9,077 bases of DNA from Alphaproteobacteria bacterium (GCA_026400305.1 JAPLPI010000192.1:1-9077), one strand, 5' to 3'; numbered from the stretch's first letter, positions 1 to 7,153 are shown. The notes: a model not told the origin generated them from the sequence alone. Numbers and translations: made by a program.

Positions 1-1
1 C

Positions 2-85
2 AAGGGCCAGGACGTGCAGGTCTTCAAGACGGCGCTGGACGGCAGCGGCATCAATGTCCGGTTTCTGGAGTGGTATCCCGAGTAA
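2..85 (+). CDS. C-terminal end of an unrecognised upstream gene (partial)
   Basis: An open frame enters from the left edge and ends at TAA (83-85). It encodes about 27 residues ending in NVRFLEWYPE. Third codon positions are mostly G or C, like the confirmed genes nearby, which supports real coding. The stop lies 22 nt before the DUF6282 start on the same strand, so the two may be co-transcribed. The visible tail is too short to place in a family, and no function is proposed. Confidence 0.55.
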   Translation, partial: KGQDVQVFKTALDGSGINVRFLEWYPE

Positions 86-107
86 CATCACGTCATCAGG
101 AGAGAAA

Positions 108-1001
108 ATGAGAAAACTCGCGCTCCTTGCCTTTCTGTTCACAGCGCCGGCAATGGCCCAGGATGCCATCAGCCTGAAAGGCGCTGTGGACATCCATGTC
201 CACCAGGCGCCCGACAGCGCACCCCGCGCCATCGACGCCGATGACGTGGCCCACCAGGCCGCCGCGGCCGGCATGCGCGCAGTGGTGCTGAAGAATCATT
301 GGGAAGGCACCGCGTCTCTCGCCTACATGGTGCGCAAGATGGTGCCCGGCGTCGAAGTGTTCGGCGGTATCACCCAGGACCTAGCTGTCGGCGGCATCAA
401 TGCCGAAGCCGTGGCGCACATGGCCGACATGAAGGGCGGCTATGGCCGCATCGTTTGGCTGCCCACCTTCGACGCCGAGAACCAGGTCAAGGGCAAGGGC
501 CCGGAAGTCAAAGTCTCGGAGAACGGCAAGCTGCTGCCCTCCGTTCTGGAGCTGCTGGACTATATAGCCACCCGCAAGCAGCTGGTGCTGGAGACCGGCC
601 ATGTCTCCGCCGAAGAAGCGTTGATGGTCATCAAGGAAGCCCGCGCGCGCGGCATCGCGCACATCGTGGCGACCCACGGCATGGCCGGACCCACAAACCT
701 CTCTGTCGTCCAGGCCCAAGAAGCCGCCCGCATGGGCGCTTACGTCGAATTCGTTTATGGCAGCACCCTAGAGCCGGGCAGCAACCTGACGGTGGCCAAG
801 TATGCCGAATGGATCCGCGCCGTAGGACCGGCGCATTGCATCATCTCCAGCGATCTGGGCGGTGCCCGCCCCTATCCGCGCCCGATGCCGACCCAGGGCA
901 TGCTGGATTTCATGAACGCCCTGCACAAGGAAGGAATCTCCGTGGCCGACATCAACCTGATGGCCAAGACCAATCCGTCGCGCATACTGGGGCTGAACTG
1001 A
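108..1001 (+). CDS. Exported DUF6282-type metal-dependent hydrolase (TIM-barrel amidohydrolase-like)
   Basis: A 297-residue protein. The ATG at 108 is chosen because AGGAGAG (98-104) sits just upstream and because translation from it opens with a signal peptide (MRKLALLAFLF..., likely cleavage after AMA, residue 17). The in-frame start at 54 would put 18 hydrophilic residues before that signal. Candidate metal ligands are spread as in the amidohydrolase/PHP-like fold: H30 and H32 in VDIHVHQAPD, H64 in LKNHW, H165 in ETGHVS, H190 in VATHG and D249 in SSDLGG. The arrangement (HVH, AVVLKNH, FGGI, AVGGIN, VWLPT, TGH, THG) matches what I recall of DUF6282 proteins, whose substrates are largely unknown. 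The signal peptide predicts a periplasmic enzyme. The frame is intact. Substrate unknown; a role beside the neighbouring glycosidase remnant is only a possibility. Confidence 0.78.
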   Translation: MRKLALLAFLFTAPAMAQDAISLKGAVDIHVHQAPDSAPRAIDADDVAHQAAAAGMRAVVLKNHWEGTASLAYMVRKMVPGVEVFGGITQDLAVGGINAEAVAHMADMKGGYGRIVWLPTFDAENQVKGKGPEVKVSENGKLLPSVLELLDYIATRKQLVLETGHVSAEEALMVIKEARARGIAHIVATHGMAGPTNLSVVQAQEAARMGAYVEFVYGSTLEPGSNLTVAKYAEWIRAVGPAHCIISSDLGGARPYPRPMPTQGMLDFMNALHKEGISVADINLMAKTNPSRILGLN

Positions 1002-1005
1002 AGCA

Positions 1006-1098
1006 ATGAATAATGCACGTCGAAGCTGGATCGCCTTTGGCAGTGCATGTCTGTTGGGCCTGGTGCTCATACAACTTCACGTGATGATCCTGGGTTGA
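1006..1098 (+). CDS. Small single-pass membrane ORF (30 aa), possible N-terminal part of a broken gene
   Basis: The ATG at 1006 lies 4 nt after the DUF6282 stop. The product begins MNNARRSW and continues as one hydrophobic segment of about 20 residues (IAFGSACLLGLVLIQLHVMI), a basic N-terminus plus transmembrane helix pattern. It ends at TGA (1096-1098). There is no clear Shine-Dalgarno sequence, so translation would depend on coupling to the upstream gene. The frame past the TGA is the same frame as the following ORF and continues with a second hydrophobic stretch (LLPLGLILMAVLALPG). The TGA may therefore interrupt a two-helix membrane protein. Either reading is speculative; I do not recognise a family. 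Confidence 0.4.
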   Translation: MNNARRSWIAFGSACLLGLVLIQLHVMILG

Positions 1099-1113
1099 TC
1101 CGGATTTAGCCTG

Positions 1114-1485
1114 TTGCCGTTGGGACTAATTCTGATGGCTGTTCTTGCGCTTCCCGGACTGGGGTTGGCCCATCTGTGTGGCGCAGCCCGGCTCACCGCC
1201 TATGCCACCCGCCAGGACCATAACACGGTCGTAACCGTCATCAACAAGGATGTGAACCGCGACGCCTCCGTGAACATTTCGGGCATCGCGGTTAAACAGG
1301 CCAGTGTCACGCGCCGCACCGGCCCCGTCATTGCCGCCACCAGCGGTGCCAGCCTGGGCGGAACCACCATAGCGGCCGACGGAACATGGCCCTCGCCCAA
1401 AGCCGATACGGTTCGCATCACCGGCGGCAAGACTTTTGTGGATGTTCCCGCCGGCAGCGCCGCCCTGATAAGGCTGCATGATTGA
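1114..1485 (+). pseudogene. Stranded C-terminal beta-domain of a GH79-type glycoside hydrolase
   Basis: From about residue 28 onward the product (LTAYATRQ, VVTVINKDVNRDASVNIS, TGPVIAATSGASLGG, ADGTW, VDVPAGSAALIRL) follows the pattern I know from the C-terminal beta-sandwich of glycosyl hydrolase family 79 and related secreted glycosidases. That domain normally sits behind a TIM barrel of several hundred residues. No barrel is present: the domain is preceded only by a hydrophobic segment starting at TTG 1114 or ATG 1135, in frame with the small ORF that stops at 1098. The simplest reading is a deletion that removed the catalytic domain and joined the tail to an unrelated membrane ORF. A free-standing exported beta-domain using the hydrophobic stretch as a signal is the alternative, but the stretch has no basic N-terminus. 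The family call is from memory of motifs. Confidence 0.55.
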
Positions 1486-1542
1486 AGCATTAGGCATGCT
1501 CATACCGGCGTCTTGGCGGGATATAGGAAAGCGTCTAGGTTC

Positions 1543-2666
1543 ATGTTTATGAAAAACCTTCCCTGGATCGGCGCGGGAACCGCCCTCGGCGTGGCCGCCG
1601 CGGTGGCGCTCAGCGCCGCTCATGGCGCCGACCCCGCCTACAACCAGTTGGAAACCTTCAGCGCCGCCTTCTCCAAGGTGCGCAGCGAATATGCCGTGCC
1701 GGTTAAGGACCGCGAACTGGTGGAAGGCGCCATCGAAGGCATGGTGACGCGGCTGGACCCCCATTCCAGCTACATGACCGCCAAGTCCTATGCCGGGGAG
1801 TTCGAGATCACCACCCGCGGCCAGTTCGGCGGCGTGGGCCTGACCGTGATGCCCGAAGAAGGCGTCATCAAAGTCATCATCCCCACCGACGCAATGCCCG
1901 CCGCCAGGGCAGGCATCAAGACGGGCGACAAGATCTCCGCCATCGACAGCAAGTCCATCGTCGGCACCGACTTCACCGAGGCGGTGAACAAGATGCGCGG
2001 CCCTGCCGGCACCAAGGTAACGCTGACGGTCGTGCGAGCAGCCGAGAAAAATCCCTTTGACGTGATCTTGACCCGCGCCAATGTGCCGGTGAACGCCACC
2101 ATCTCGCGGCGCGAAGGCGATATCGGCTATATCCGCATGCCCGGCTTCAACGAAAAGACCGCCGATGGTCTTGAGAAGGCGGTCAAGGACCTCAAGAAGC
2201 AGATCGGCCCCGGCATCAAGGGCTATGTGCTGGACCTGCGAAACAATCCGGGCGGTCTGGTGGACCAGGCCGTGCAGGTGTCCGACGATTTCCTGTCCGG
2301 CGGCGAGATCGTCTCCATGCGCGGCCGCCGCTCCTCCGATACCAAGCGCTATGATGCCAAGTCCGGCGACATCACCGACGGCAAGCCTATCGTGGTTCTG
2401 ATCAATACATCCAGGCCTTGGGGATTACCCCCGACATCAAGGTGGCGCAGGGCGATGAAGACAATCTCTCCCCCCTGCTGCGTCCCACCGAATCCAACCT
2501 GAAGGACCACCTAGAAGGTGACCCCCTGCCCGCCAAGCGGCTTCATTCTCCGGTGATCTATGCTGCGTCGGGCAAGAAGTATGCCGACTTCCAGCTTGCC
2601 TATGCCCTGGACCTGCTGCGTGGCCAGATGACCGTGGCGTCAGTGACCAAGGACACCAACGGCTAG
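1543..2666 (+). pseudogene. S41 family C-terminal processing protease (CtpA-type), catalytic core deleted
   Basis: CtpA-type proteases cleave periplasmic proteins near their C-termini with a Ser/Lys dyad. The ATG at 1543 follows AGGAAAG (1525-1531); ATG 1549 is an alternative. Seen in order: a membrane anchor or signal (about residues 4-29), the N-terminal S41 region (RLDPHSSYM, 70-78), a PDZ domain (about 93-165, GQFGGVGLTV) and the first half of the protease fold (IGYIRMPGF, VLDLRNNPGGLV). At residue 288 (GKPIVVLIN, ends 2406) the frame breaks. From 2409 another frame resumes with IQALGITPDIKV, a motif normally found about 60 residues further on, and runs to TAG 2664-2666. The missing piece would carry the nucleophile motif (GSASASE) and the Lys motif (SFGKG). 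The remaining 288 + 85 codons plus about 60 give roughly the usual family length. As written, no active protease can be made. Confidence 0.82.
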
Positions 2667-2695
2667 GAACTGAGCGCGAATTAAATCACTACGCC

Positions 2696-2714
2696 GGAGG
2701 AATTTATGGCGTGA
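2696..2714 (+). promoter_or_regulatory. Strong Shine-Dalgarno followed by a two-codon ORF (ATG GCG TGA)
   Basis: GGAGG (2696-2700) is followed after 5 nt by ATG (2706-2708), GCG and TGA (2712-2714). It is among the best ribosome binding sites in the window, yet it leads into a start that terminates after two codons. It may be the remnant of a lost gene or chance. The 141 nt between the S41 stop and the convergent gene contain no other coding signal. Confidence 0.25.
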
Positions 2715-2750
2715 GCAGGAGCACCTAGCGACATTTACAAACATACACGA

Positions 2751-2778
2751 GCGGTTCATAGCGACAGCGTATGAACGC
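2751..2778. terminator. Stem-loop between convergent genes (candidate terminator without U-tract)
   Basis: GCGGTTCATA (2751-2760) pairs with TATGAACGC (2770-2778): nine base pairs with a single bulged G and a 9-nt loop. It lies between the end of the S41 gene (+) and the end of the secreted-protein gene (-), where a shared terminator would be expected. No T-run follows on either strand, so intrinsic termination is not demonstrated. Confidence 0.35.
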
Positions 2779-2807
2779 AACGAACTCTCGGGGCAAAAAT
2801 CCCGGCG

Positions 2808-3644
2808 CTACTTCGCCACCAGCTTTTCCTTCATCGAAACCACGATAGCATCCTTCTGGCCGCGCAGCGATGCGCCGGACTTGACGTGATACAGGCCAAA
2901 CAGGAACGCGCTGTCACTGGCGCTCATCGCCTCCAGCTTCGCCGCCGCGGTGCAGCCCGTCGAACTCAGATTCACGATGCTGGGCAGGACTGAGCAGTCT
3001 TCCACATTGCCGGGCTGGGACAGGGCCAGCATGGAGAGATTGTCGGCCAGCGCTCCGATCTCATGGTCGCTCAGCTTGCTGGGATCGGCAATCACAGTGA
3101 CGCTGAAGAAGGCGCTGGACAGTCCGTCGCCGACACGGGTGCCGTTACTGGCCTGGGCGTCGTAGTTCTGGCTCGAATGGCGATCGCGGGCGTCGATGCT
3201 CCATTTGCCGCGCAGATCCACCGTCTTGGTAACGTACCAGGCCTGGATAGGATGATTGACCTTGGCCAGCTTGTCGGCCTGGGCGCTGTTGTCGTAATAG
3301 CCAAGCATCACTGGATCCTTAGCACGCAGGCCGTCCACCAGAGCCTGCGGCGCAGTGGTGAAGACAATGCTGATATTGGCCTTGCAGCCTTCCGGATAGA
3401 CCCTGGCGCCGGCGGCGGCTGCAATGGTGCGAATACGCTGCAGAATAAACTTAGAAAAATTTTCCGGCAGGCCCGCAATGCCCGGGCAAATGGTATCGTC
3501 CCAGCGCGCGATCCTGCCAAGATGGGTCGCCGCGGTATGAGCATCCACAAACGCACCAACGGCCGCGTCATCGACCGGCTGCGCGATGGCGGCGCCCGCG
3601 CAGCCTAGGGTGATGGCGGCAATAGTCGAAAAACGGCGCATCAT
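2808..3644 (-). CDS. Secreted protein of unknown function with four mature cysteines
   Basis: A 278-residue protein with a clear signal peptide (MMRRFSTIAAITLGCAGAAIA, cleavage after residue 21), so periplasmic or secreted. The mature part has cysteines at C53 (DTICPG), C87 (PEGCKA), C217 (VEDCSV) and C231 (STGCTA), which could form two disulfides. It also has a conserved-looking core (WDDTICPGIAGLP, ISIVFTTAPQALVDGL, MLGYY). Similar hypothetical proteins are, to my recollection, common in Caulobacterales and sphingomonads, but I know of no assigned function. The frame is intact. ATG 3644 and ATG 3641 are adjacent; there is no strong ribosome binding site. It is transcribed away from an AT-rich inverted repeat (3677-3717) that may hold its promoter or operator. 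The TetR gene lies upstream on the same strand, with a 110-nt gap. Confidence 0.75.
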   Translation of the reverse strand: MMRRFSTIAAITLGCAGAAIAQPVDDAAVGAFVDAHTAATHLGRIARWDDTICPGIAGLPENFSKFILQRIRTIAAAAGARVYPEGCKANISIVFTTAPQALVDGLRAKDPVMLGYYDNSAQADKLAKVNHPIQAWYVTKTVDLRGKWSIDARDRHSSQNYDAQASNGTRVGDGLSSAFFSVTVIADPSKLSDHEIGALADNLSMLALSQPGNVEDCSVLPSIVNLSSTGCTAAAKLEAMSASDSAFLFGLYHVKSGASLRGQKDAIVVSMKEKLVAK

Positions 3645-3676
3645 GATGTGCTCACTCAGTCCCTTGTCACCCTACT

Positions 3677-3717
3677 ATTTATGTAGGCGCAATGACAACT
3701 GGCCGCAAAACATAAAT
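3677..3717. repeat. AT-rich inverted repeat upstream of the secreted-protein gene
   Basis: ATTTATGT (3677-3684) and ACATAAAT (3710-3717) are perfect 8-bp inverted copies separated by 25 bp. They lie 33 to 73 bp upstream of the minus-strand start at 3644 in otherwise GC-rich DNA. The placement suits a promoter or regulator binding region. A minus-strand TTGTCA (complement at 3694-3699) could be a -35 element. No regulator can be assigned. Confidence 0.35.
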
Positions 3718-3754
3718 GACGACAGCTTGCAACGCACAGATACCGGGTGCTTAT

Positions 3755-4369
3755 TCAATCGGGCTTCAGCGCCCGGGTAAGAAAGCGGGTGATGTTGACC
3801 ACCAGCGCCTCGCGGCAGCGGCTCGAATGATGCGCTTCACGTCCGGTCTGGTGCAGTGCCCCCGCAATGGCCTGACCGATGATATCGGCATCATAAGTCG
3901 AACAGGTATTGCCGTCCTGGGCGGCGGTGCGGATCATCTCCGCCCATTCCCTGCCCCATTGCATCAGCAGCGACTGGGCCTCCTCGCCGCCGGCATCGAT
4001 CATCGATACATCGGTCATGGCGGCGCGCAACACGCCGGGATGGCTTTCGGCATATTCGCAGATCGCGCTCAACGTCGCAGCGATGCGCTGCTCCAATGTC
4101 TGGTTTCCGGCGCGATATTTCTGAAGGTGGCCGTCCAGTTCCAGGCGCGCATCTTCCACGAAAGACAAAAAGCAGGCACGCTTGTCGGGATAGTGCAGAT
4201 AAAAAGTGCCGTGCCCCAGTCCCGCTTCGCGCGCGATATCCTGCGGACGCGTGGAGTCATAGCCGCGCTCGACGAACAGCTTGCGCGCCGATTGCTTGAT
4301 GCGCGCAAGACTTTTCGGCTCGCGCCGTCCGTTGCGAGTAGTATCAATGCTGATGGATTGCCCAGACAT
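3755..4369 (-). CDS. TetR/AcrR family transcriptional regulator
   Basis: A 204-residue protein. The ATG at 4369 is preferred over the upstream TTG at 4393 because AGGGG lies at the right distance upstream. Residues about 20-66 form the TetR DNA-binding domain: IKQSARKLFVERGYDSTRPQ, then the helix-turn-helix DIAREAGLGHGTFYLHYPDK, with the typical TFYLHY recognition helix. The remaining 140 residues are the variable ligand-binding and dimerisation part, which gives no hint of the ligand. Length is normal for the family and the frame is intact. The gene lies 67 nt downstream of glpK on the same strand, so it could be read from the glpK transcript. It also has its own candidate operator at 4383-4403, suggesting autorepression. 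Control of glpK itself is not shown by the sequence. Confidence 0.88.
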   Translation of the reverse strand: MSGQSISIDTTRNGRREPKSLARIKQSARKLFVERGYDSTRPQDIAREAGLGHGTFYLHYPDKRACFLSFVEDARLELDGHLQKYRAGNQTLEQRIAATLSAICEYAESHPGVLRAAMTDVSMIDAGGEEAQSLLMQWGREWAEMIRTAAQDGNTCSTYDADIIGQAIAGALHQTGREAHHSSRCREALVVNITRFLTRALKPD

Positions 4370-4382
4370 GCTGACCCCTGCG

Positions 4383-4403
4383 GTAACTCTCAAGCGAGGT
4401 TAC
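4383..4403. promoter_or_regulatory. Candidate operator for the TetR regulator
   Basis: GTAAC (4383-4387) and GTTAC (4399-4403) form an imperfect dyad of 21 bp. The outer five base pairs match perfectly and the centre is unpaired. It sits 14 bp upstream of the tetR ATG, and a minus-strand TTGACA-like box (complement at 4409-4414) lies just beyond. TetR proteins usually bind dyads of 15-25 bp in their own promoter. The short arms make this tentative. Confidence 0.35.
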
Positions 4404-4436
4404 GACAGTGTCAATATCGTGAGTTGTATACAGATG

Positions 4437-5906
4437 CTACTGCACGCGCGCGATGGCACTCTTCCAACCCGCGTAGAGGCGATCGCGCTCGGGCTTTGCA
4501 AGCCCGGGCTTGAAACGGCGGTCCAGCGCCCACCGCGCTGCAATATCCTTCTCGCTCTTGAAAAGACCGGCGCCAAGCCCCGCCAGATAGGCCGCGCCCA
4601 GCGCCGTTGTTTCGGTGACCTTGGGCCGGTCCACACTAAGACCGGTGAGATCGGCCAGCCGCTGGCAGAACCAGTCATTGGCCACCATGCCGCCGTCAAC
4701 TTTGAGTGCACGCAGCCGCGCGAGGCCCGCCGCAGACATGTCACGCCGCATCGCTTCCAAAAGATCGCGCGTCTGGTAGCAGACCGCATCCAGCGCCGCG
4801 CGCACGATCTCGGCTTTTCCCACATCGCGCGTCAAACCAAGAATGGCGCCGCGCGCTTGCGGATCCCAATAGGGTGCGCCCAGCCCCGTAAAAGCGGGCA
4901 CAAAATACAGTCCTTCAGCGTCCTTCGCCCGCTTGGCCAGGCTCTGGCTTTCCGGCGCGCTGGCAAGCACGCCCAATTCGTCGCGCAGCCATTGCACCAC
5001 CGCGCCGGCGATGAAGATGCTGCCTTCGATGGCATATTGTTTTTGAGTCAGGGCGGTGGCCAGAAGACGGTTGCGCGAGCGCGGCACCGCCTTGCCCGTA
5101 TTGACCAGAGCAAAACAGCCGGTGCCATAGGTGGACTTCACATCGCCAGGCGCAAAACAGGCTTGTCCGAAGCTGGCGGCCTGCTGGTCGCCCGCGACAC
5201 CCAGGATCGGTATGGCCGCGCCCAGCAACATGGGATCGGCGGTGCCGAAATCGCCCCGGCTTTCTATTACTGTCGGCAACATCGTGCGCGGAACGCCGAA
5301 CAGCTTGAGCATCCCGGAATCCCAATCGCGATTTTTGAGATTCCACAACATGGTTCGCGAGGCATTCGTGACGTCCGTGGCGTGAACCTTTCCCTTGGTC
5401 AGGTTCCAGATCAGCCAGCTGTCGATGGTCCCGAAAGCGACGTTCCTGCCCCGCGCGCCTTTCACATTTTTCAGCAGCCATTCCAGCTTGGTGGCCGAGA
5501 AATAGGGATCCAGCAGCAGCCCGGTCTTGCGCGCAACCAAAGGCTCCAGCCCGCGCTTCTTCAGAGCAGCGCAACGCGCCGCCCCGCGCCGGTCCTGCCA
5601 GACGATGGCGTTGTGCAGCGCCTTGCCCGTGGCCTTGTCCCACACCAGTGAGGTCTCGCGCTGGTTGGTGATACCGATGGCGGCGACCTCGGCGGCATCG
5701 CGCCCGCCCAGCACGGTGCGGCAGCAGGTCAGCGCCGCCTGCCAGATCTCGGCCGGATCATGCTCGACCCAGCCATTGTCAGGATAGATCTGGCGCAACG
5801 GCACCGCATGGCTGCGCAGGGGCCGGCCTTGGGCATCGAACAGGATCGCCCGGGTCGAGGTAGTCCCCTGATCTATGGCCAAAAGGCAGGATTTTCGGGC
5901 GTTCAT
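4437..5906 (-). CDS. glpK: Glycerol kinase (ATP:glycerol 3-phosphotransferase)
   Basis: A 489-residue FGGY-family kinase that converts glycerol and ATP to sn-glycerol-3-phosphate in the cytoplasm, for catabolism and lipid synthesis. Visible motifs: phosphate-binding DQGTTSTR (12-19), glycerol-contacting NQRE (81-84) and VWQDRR (102-107), the YFSATKLEWLL signature (135-145), the catalytic base D240 in GVAGDQQAASFGQ, STYGTGCF (258-265), YFVPAFTGLGAPYWDP (334-349) and KVDGGM near the C-terminus. Length matches the usual 490-500 residues and no lesion is seen. The ATG at 5906 is preferred over GTG 5939 because family members begin a few residues before the DQGTTS motif. Neither has a clear Shine-Dalgarno sequence. 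No glycerol facilitator or glycerol-3-phosphate dehydrogenase is adjacent. It is divergent from the DUF2336 gene, sharing an intergenic region that contains a CtrA-type box. Confidence 0.95.
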   Translation of the reverse strand: MNARKSCLLAIDQGTTSTRAILFDAQGRPLRSHAVPLRQIYPDNGWVEHDPAEIWQAALTCCRTVLGGRDAAEVAAIGITNQRETSLVWDKATGKALHNAIVWQDRRGAARCAALKKRGLEPLVARKTGLLLDPYFSATKLEWLLKNVKGARGRNVAFGTIDSWLIWNLTKGKVHATDVTNASRTMLWNLKNRDWDSGMLKLFGVPRTMLPTVIESRGDFGTADPMLLGAAIPILGVAGDQQAASFGQACFAPGDVKSTYGTGCFALVNTGKAVPRSRNRLLATALTQKQYAIEGSIFIAGAVVQWLRDELGVLASAPESQSLAKRAKDAEGLYFVPAFTGLGAPYWDPQARGAILGLTRDVGKAEIVRAALDAVCYQTRDLLEAMRRDMSAAGLARLRALKVDGGMVANDWFCQRLADLTGLSVDRPKVTETTALGAAYLAGLGAGLFKSEKDIAARWALDRRFKPGLAKPERDRLYAGWKSAIARVQ

Positions 5907-5948
5907 TCGGCAACAGGGCACACCGTTTGGCCCGCTCACGCAAGAGAT

Positions 5949-5963
5949 TTAATCGGCTGTTAA
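5949..5963. promoter_or_regulatory. Perfect CtrA-type box (TTAA-N7-TTAA) between divergent genes
   Basis: TTAA (5949-5952), seven bases, TTAA (5960-5963) exactly fits the consensus bound by the alphaproteobacterial cell-cycle regulator CtrA. It is palindromic, so strand is undefined. It lies 43 bp upstream of the glpK start and about 98 bp upstream of the preferred DUF2336 start. A -10-like TAGAAA (5976-5981) follows on the plus strand, so the likely target is the DUF2336 gene. TTAA is uncommon in this GC-rich window, but one match is not proof of binding. Confidence 0.55.
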
Positions 5964-6060
5964 GGGTCGGACGGGTAGAAATTCCAGCAGAAAAATGCCG
6001 CAAAAGCGGCTGAATATTGCAGAAACATTGAGGCGCACCGTGAGGCTTACCACACACGAT

Positions 6061-7130
6061 ATGAGTGACATGGGCCGCCTGGCCCAGCTGGCGATGAACC
6101 CGCACGCGGGCGCCAGCCGCGAGCATATTTATCTCGCCGTCGCGTCTCTCTACCGCATCCAGGGCGCCGGCCTGAATGAACGCGAGCGCGAATTGATGCG
6201 CGAGATCCTCCGCCGCCTCACCCGCGACGTGGAAATGGCGATCCGCATCGCGCTGGCCCAGCGCCTGACCGAGGACACCACCGCCCCGCATGACCTGATC
6301 CTGCTGCTGGTGGACGACACGATCGAAGTCGCCCGCCACCTGATAATCAAGTCGCCGCTGCTTACCGAAAGCGACGTGCTCAAGCTGATCGCCGAAGCCG
6401 GCATCGTCCATCAGGAAGCCGTGGCAGGCCGCCCGCATATCGGCATCCCCGTTATGGACGCGCTTGCAAAATCGAATCATGAATCGGTTCTGCTGGCGCT
6501 GGTGCGCAAAGTCACCGCCAAGATTTCCAATGCCAGCTACGAAACCCTGGTGCAGAAATCCCGTGCCCTCACCGGCCTGCAGGAACCGCTGGTCAAGCGT
6601 CCCGACCTGCCGCCGCAGCTGGCCACCAACATGTGCAAGTGGGTTTCCGACGCGCTCAAGAGCTACATCACGACCAATTATGGCATGGCACCCAAGAGCG
6701 TGAACAGCGCCCTGCACGACGTCCAGGTCGTGATGCAGAGCGAACCGCTGGGCCCCAAGGACCCGCCGGCTTACAGCGCCCTCAAGCTGATCAAAAAGCT
6801 CTCCGCCAGCGGCCAGCTCAAGGCCGGCTTCCTGATGTGGGTGCTGAGCCAAGGCCAGGTGAACCTGTTCGACCTCGCCTTCTCCAAGCTGGGGAACTGC
6901 ATTGCTTCCGCACCGGTTTCTAGGAAAATGGCGCGCGGGTTGTGGCCTTGGCCTGCCGCGCCGCCGGCATCGACCGCTCGGTGTTCAACACCGCCTTCAA
7001 TCTATCGCGCCAGGCGCGCAGCCTGCCCTCCTATCTCAGCAGCAAGGACAGCAAAGACGTGGATCTGGTCTTCACCAGCCTGACCCGCCAGGCGGCGGTG
7101 GACGAACTGCGCGGCGCCCTGGCGACCTGA
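6061..7130 (+). pseudogene. DUF2336 domain protein, frameshifted near the C-terminus
   Basis: DUF2336 proteins are alpha-helical alphaproteobacterial proteins of poorly known role. The ATG at 6061 (MSDMGRLAQLAMNP) is chosen over ATG 5995 because codons 5995-6060 use AGG, ATT, GCA and ACA and lack the strong G/C third positions that begin at 6061. The intact part gives about 278 residues with helical repeats (YLAVASLYRIQGAGLNERER, LRRLTRDVEMAIRIALAQRL, LILLLVDDTIEVARHLI, VALVRKVTAKISNASYETLV, LPPQLATNMCKWVSDALK). After SKLG (about 6894) the frame turns into non-family residues. Family-like sequence resumes in another frame around 6924-6942 (ENGARVVALACRAAGIDRSV) and runs to TGA 7128-7130. At least one indel, perhaps two, lies between 6885 and 6942. 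NAD kinase follows 74 nt later. Family name is from motif memory. Confidence 0.7.
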
Positions 7131-7136
7131 GGGCGC
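7114..7136 (+). terminator. GC-rich hairpin spanning the DUF2336 stop codon
   Basis: GCGCCCT (7114-7120) and AGGGCGC (7130-7136) form a perfect 7-bp stem with a 9-nt loop. A run of five T (7151-7155) follows after 14 nt, further away than in a classical intrinsic terminator. It may weaken read-through into nadK or only stabilise the upstream mRNA end. Confidence 0.35.
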
Positions 7137-7153
7137 TACTCCCGCCAAAATTT

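Noticed and set aside
299..1009. A 236-codon frame overlapping the DUF6282 gene on the same strand
   Set aside because: Arg/Gly/His-rich shadow of the real gene, with no recognisable motif.
3738..3778. Imperfect inverted repeat (ACCGGGTGC / GCGCCCGGGT) at the end of tetR as a terminator
   Set aside because: It needs a wobble pair and a bulge, overlaps the coding end, and has no T-run on the minus strand.
4281..5651. A 456-codon open frame on the plus strand opposite glpK and the start of tetR
   Set aside because: It is antisense to an intact, motif-complete glycerol kinase, has a composition dominated by Arg, Ala, Gln and His, and shows no domain. Long antisense frames are usual in GC-rich genes.
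5995..6060. N-terminal extension of the DUF2336 protein from ATG 5995
   Set aside because: Codon choice in this stretch is unlike the gene that follows, there is no ribosome binding site, and the -10-like box would leave almost no leader.
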